From NCBI GenBank assembly GCA_021444005.1, contig JABUSB010000005.1, positions 99,516-141,859 of the forward strand: a DNA stretch of 42,344 nt, read 5' to 3'. The stretch comes from Malacoplasma sp. (GTDB lineage: Bacteria; Bacillota_I; Bacilli_A; Mycoplasmatales; Mycoplasmoidaceae). Made by a program: the position numbers and the translations under genes. Positions 39,339 to 42,344 of the stretch are shown here, one piece after another (within the stretch, counting starts at the first letter, position 1; the number at the start of each line of letters is the position of its first letter). Under the pieces are notes generated by a model that worked only from the letters and a program-made list of their open reading frames with translations, did no database searches and was not told where the DNA came from.

Positions 39339-42300
39339 TTAATTGTTATATTTTGTTCCGTTTCTTTTTTTCATTCAGAAATACAATCCTACAATTAACA
39401 TTATAACTAATACTACTGCAATTACAATAAGCGCGATCTTCCATCCTTCTAGTTGGGATGAAGTTGCATTATTGTTATTGTTGTTGTTATCTGGAGTTTG
39501 TGAAGGGTTATTATTATCTCCAGGTTGTGGTGTTACTGGTGTATTTTGTGATTGCTTGTCTTGTACTCAAGTATCATATGTTGCAAAGTTAGATGGATTT
39601 GCATCTGAACTAAAATTCTTATAAGTTAATGTAATTGGGACAATAGTTGTATTATCACCACTTGGGATTCCTGTACTTGATAAATCATAAGTGATTGTTA
39701 CACTATTGCTTGCATTATCTGTTGAGACTTTAATGTATTGGCCAACATCATAAGAATTAGCTTGATCTGCAACTGAGTGCAAAGTTACACTCTTAGATTC
39801 ATTTTGTGCAGATTGAGCACTTCCGTTAACTGCACTATCAATACTATTTAAAAGAATTTGTTTTAAAGTTGCACCTAAATCTGTATCACTTAATTGCGAT
39901 AAAGAGTCACTTATAAAATTCTTAAAGTTTGCTTTAAATTCTGCTGAATCTTTTGTAAATGTAGCAATTGGGTATTTTGCTTCCACATAATCTGCAATTG
40001 CGGTATTGTCTGCATTAGAATCTGCAATTGTACTAATATTATTAGTTTGGAATGCAAAATCTGATGCTTTGTTTAATTGAATTGGGTTAAATGTTCTTCT
40101 AATAGTAGTGGTACCATCATTTCACCAATTATTAACCTTAAATTCAATATATGTATTTGGTTTTATTTGAATAAGTCCATCATTTGTGTCATATTGTAAT
40201 ACATCAATTATAGTTTGTGATTTATCAATCACATTACTGTAAGGGTTATTTGTTTCACTAATCGCATTTGTAGTACCATCAGTTTTATCCCCTGTAGGAT
40301 AATCTACAGTGAATGGTACTACTTGATCTGTTAATGCACCTAATTTTGCGTTAATTGCATCAATTGTTGCTTTTGTTGCAAATGAGTTTGAATTAATTGT
40401 TGAATCTGTACTTGCAGTTGGTTTAAACTCAGTTAATAATGAATTTATATCTAATCATTCAAAATCATTTAACTTTAAATCAGTAATTGGGATTTGGGAT
40501 GCAGAAGTGATTTTACTTGGGATGCTAAAATAGTTTTCTTGATAATCCACTTTTTTAGATTCATTATTTTCACTTCCAGTACTGATGTAACCAAAGTAAT
40601 TAGAAGTTGTACTACTACTATCTTGACCTTCTTGTGATGTTTGTTTCATTCCAGTACCTGGAATAAAGTTTAAAAAGAAATCTATTTTATTAGTACTAGA
40701 AGAAGAAGAAGAAGAGTAGCTAGTGCTATTTGCAATAATATCTTCTGAATTAAACCAATAATTACTACTACTACTACTACTATTGACTTCAAAATTAACA
40801 TTATTATTATTATTGCCAGTCGATGCTGTTGTGTTTGTTAACTCTGCATCTAATTTTACAAAATTAAAATAAAGGGTTGATTTACCGCCAGATGCTCCAG
40901 CTGCGACACAAACCGCATATGGCACTACATTTGCATCTCTTGTGTATATTAAATTTGAAATTCCTAGATATGTTAAACTAGCTTGTAAGTTAGTAGAAGT
41001 GCTAATTGTATATGTTGCTAATTTTGGACCTGCAGAGCTGTCTGTACTATCATCAAGTGTAGATACTAGTATTTTGTTATACCCGTTATTGTTATTAGCT
41101 CCGTTTTCTTCACCAGGTGATAGTGTTAAATCAGTACTATCCCAATTTAAACTAATCAGCATTTTAGGTTTTTCAATAGTACCCGTATATTTAACACTAA
41201 AATTATTACATTTGTCATTTAAATATGATTGTAGTTTATTAGTATCAGTTATTGTTTGACTACTACTACTACTACTATCGAAAAAACTTGGGTTTATCAT
41301 ATTTGAAAATGGTAGTGAATCAAATGCTGCACCACTAGCTGTAGGATTATTTTGTAAAGGACTAGTTTCATTAAAATTTGTAGCTACTAAAGTATCTGTT
41401 GTACTAGTTTCTTGGTCTGTGCTTTCCTCACTACTAGCAGTACTCTTTTTAAAATAAAACTCATATACAGAAACTGCATACTTAGTATTAGAAGAAACTG
41501 CACCAATTGCGTTTACAGCAAATAAATATTGGTTATTAGTAGAAATTACCCCTAAAATTTCACCAAACATATAAGCACTACTTCCTTTATATATAGAAAC
41601 ATCTTTATATGTAGTAATTGTTGGGCTACTACTACCATCATTAAACTTTATTTCACTAAAACTAATTAGATTATCACCATTAAATGATGATGATGATGAT
41701 GATGATGATGAACCTTCACTAGTAGTAGTAGTATGCTTCACATTTTTTTGGGTCACAATTATTGTGTTTTGATCAATTACAGTTAATAAATTCGCATCAC
41801 TTATTAAAGAAGTATCAACAGTTTGGGTTGTTTGTGAACTACTTTCAGTTCCAGTAGTTTCTGCAGCAGCTTCATTTGTATTTGTAATTAAACTATTTTC
41901 TATCAATGCTCCATTTGTCATATCTAATTCAAATAAATATGAGCCACCATCACTAAAATTACCATAAACAAATAATTTTGTATCGTATGAACCAGTGCTT
42001 GTTAATGCACCTTTAACATTCATCGTTTTTACAGTTTTAGATGGGAATCCAGAAATAGATGTATGATTTAATGTTACATTTCACAATTCTTCTTTAAACC
42101 AATTATAAAAATAAATTGTATGACTTGTTTCGTCCTTAATTACATATCCAGAATCATATGCATATTCGTTATATAAATCATCTGCATTTGGGGCTAAATG
42201 ACTTATATCGGCCATTGAAACAGATTCGGGGATTTGCAGTGTTGAAGTTGACTCACCGTTTTCTTGTGAATCTGTGTCTGCATTGTTTTTCACACTTTGC

Positions 42301-42344
42301 TTCTCTATTGAATAACCATTAGTATTGTTATTACCATTAAATAT
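39339..42344 (-). CDS. Surface protein B, paralog of A, cut by the window end
   Basis: An incomplete ORF of 1001 codons plus a stop in the window; the true start, by comparison with A, lies about 25 codons beyond 42344. The end of the window reads IFNGNNNTNGYSIEKQSVKNN, the same as in protein A just after its signal peptide. The C terminus has the same anchor (QLEGWKIALIVIAVVLVIMLIVG) and tail MKKRNGTKYNN. The body is rich in Ser, Thr, Asn, with longer poly-Ser runs than A. One TGA Trp near 42078-42080 joins the two halves. Domain order is the same as A, but the sequence between shared blocks is diverged. Function is unknown. Confidence 0.8.
40698..40715. repeat. In-frame (AGA)6 triplet repeat in surface protein B
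   Basis: Six AGA units on the plus strand read as TCT serine codons on the coding strand. Confidence 0.8.
40764..40781. repeat. In-frame (ACT)6 triplet repeat in surface protein B
   Basis: Six ACT units read as AGT serine codons on the minus strand, about 50 nt from the (AGA)6 tract. Confidence 0.8.
41259..41276. repeat. In-frame (ACT)6 triplet repeat in surface protein B
   Basis: Six ACT units again giving AGT serine codons, in the FFDSSSSSSQTI stretch. Confidence 0.8.
41684..41710. repeat. In-frame (ATG)9 triplet repeat in surface protein B
   Basis: Nine uninterrupted ATG units on the plus strand, the longest triplet tract in the window; in the gene's frame they are TCA serine codons (GSSSSSSSSSFNG). 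Confidence 0.9.

Noticed and set aside
37374-41710. Regular short repeats suggesting a CRISPR array.
   Set aside because: They are pure triplets inside coding frames, with no 20-40 nt repeat/spacer pattern and no cas genes.

Overview
This window comes from an AT-rich mollicute (Mycoplasma/Malacoplasma/Ureaplasma-type) that reads UGA as tryptophan. Nearly every long gene here stays open only if TGA is read as Trp (thioredoxin, nadD, mnmG, eno, ung, dnaE, arcB, the surface proteins, the methyltransferase); TAA and TAG remain stops. The arginine deiminase operon, enolase, the fused NadD-HD protein and sortase-independent surface proteins all fit this group. The species cannot be fixed from sequence reading alone; a pneumoniae-group relative is a guess.

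Layout. 131-7874 (+): thioredoxin-like protein, nadD-yqeK fusion, mtnN, a small membrane protein, a 919-aa anchored surface protein, mnmG. 8021-10021 (-): eno and an unrecognised 190-aa protein. 10156-13222 (+): greA, five tRNAs (Tyr, Gln, Lys, Leu, Gly) with a terminator, a 1.1-kb gene-poor stretch with an odd hairpin and small-ORF remnants, then rplU-prp-rpmA behind a structured leader. 13253-27198 (-): ung, a lipoprotein, replicative helicase, a trigger-factor C-domain protein, argS, dnaI, a DnaB/DnaD primosome protein, coaE, mutM, a 5'-3' exonuclease, dnaE and an 85-aa protein. 27430-32440 (+): arcD-like permease, arcA, arcB, arcC. 32520-35818 (-): a DNA methyltransferase followed by a 685-aa ParB/Srx-type protein with an RX5H motif near its C terminus. 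36051-42344 (-): two tandem paralogous surface proteins; the second runs off the window end.

How the genes work together. The replication/repair block (dnaE, exonuclease, mutM, coaE, primosome DnaB, DnaI) keeps the Firmicute order polA-mutM-coaE-dnaB-dnaI, with polA reduced to its exonuclease domain. The arc operon is a full arginine fermentation pathway: arginine/ornithine exchange, deimination, citrulline phosphorolysis, and ATP from carbamoyl phosphate. rplU-prp-rpmA encodes L27 with a cleavable N-terminal extension together with the protease expected to remove it. Ser/Thr/Asn-rich surface proteins with in-frame triplet repeats make up much of the rest and probably diversify the cell surface.

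The most interesting candidate system is the methyltransferase plus ParB/HEPN-like pair at 32520-35818. It has its own promoter and its own transcription unit, sits between a metabolic operon and surface-antigen genes, and matches no restriction-modification or anti-phage system that I recognise by name.
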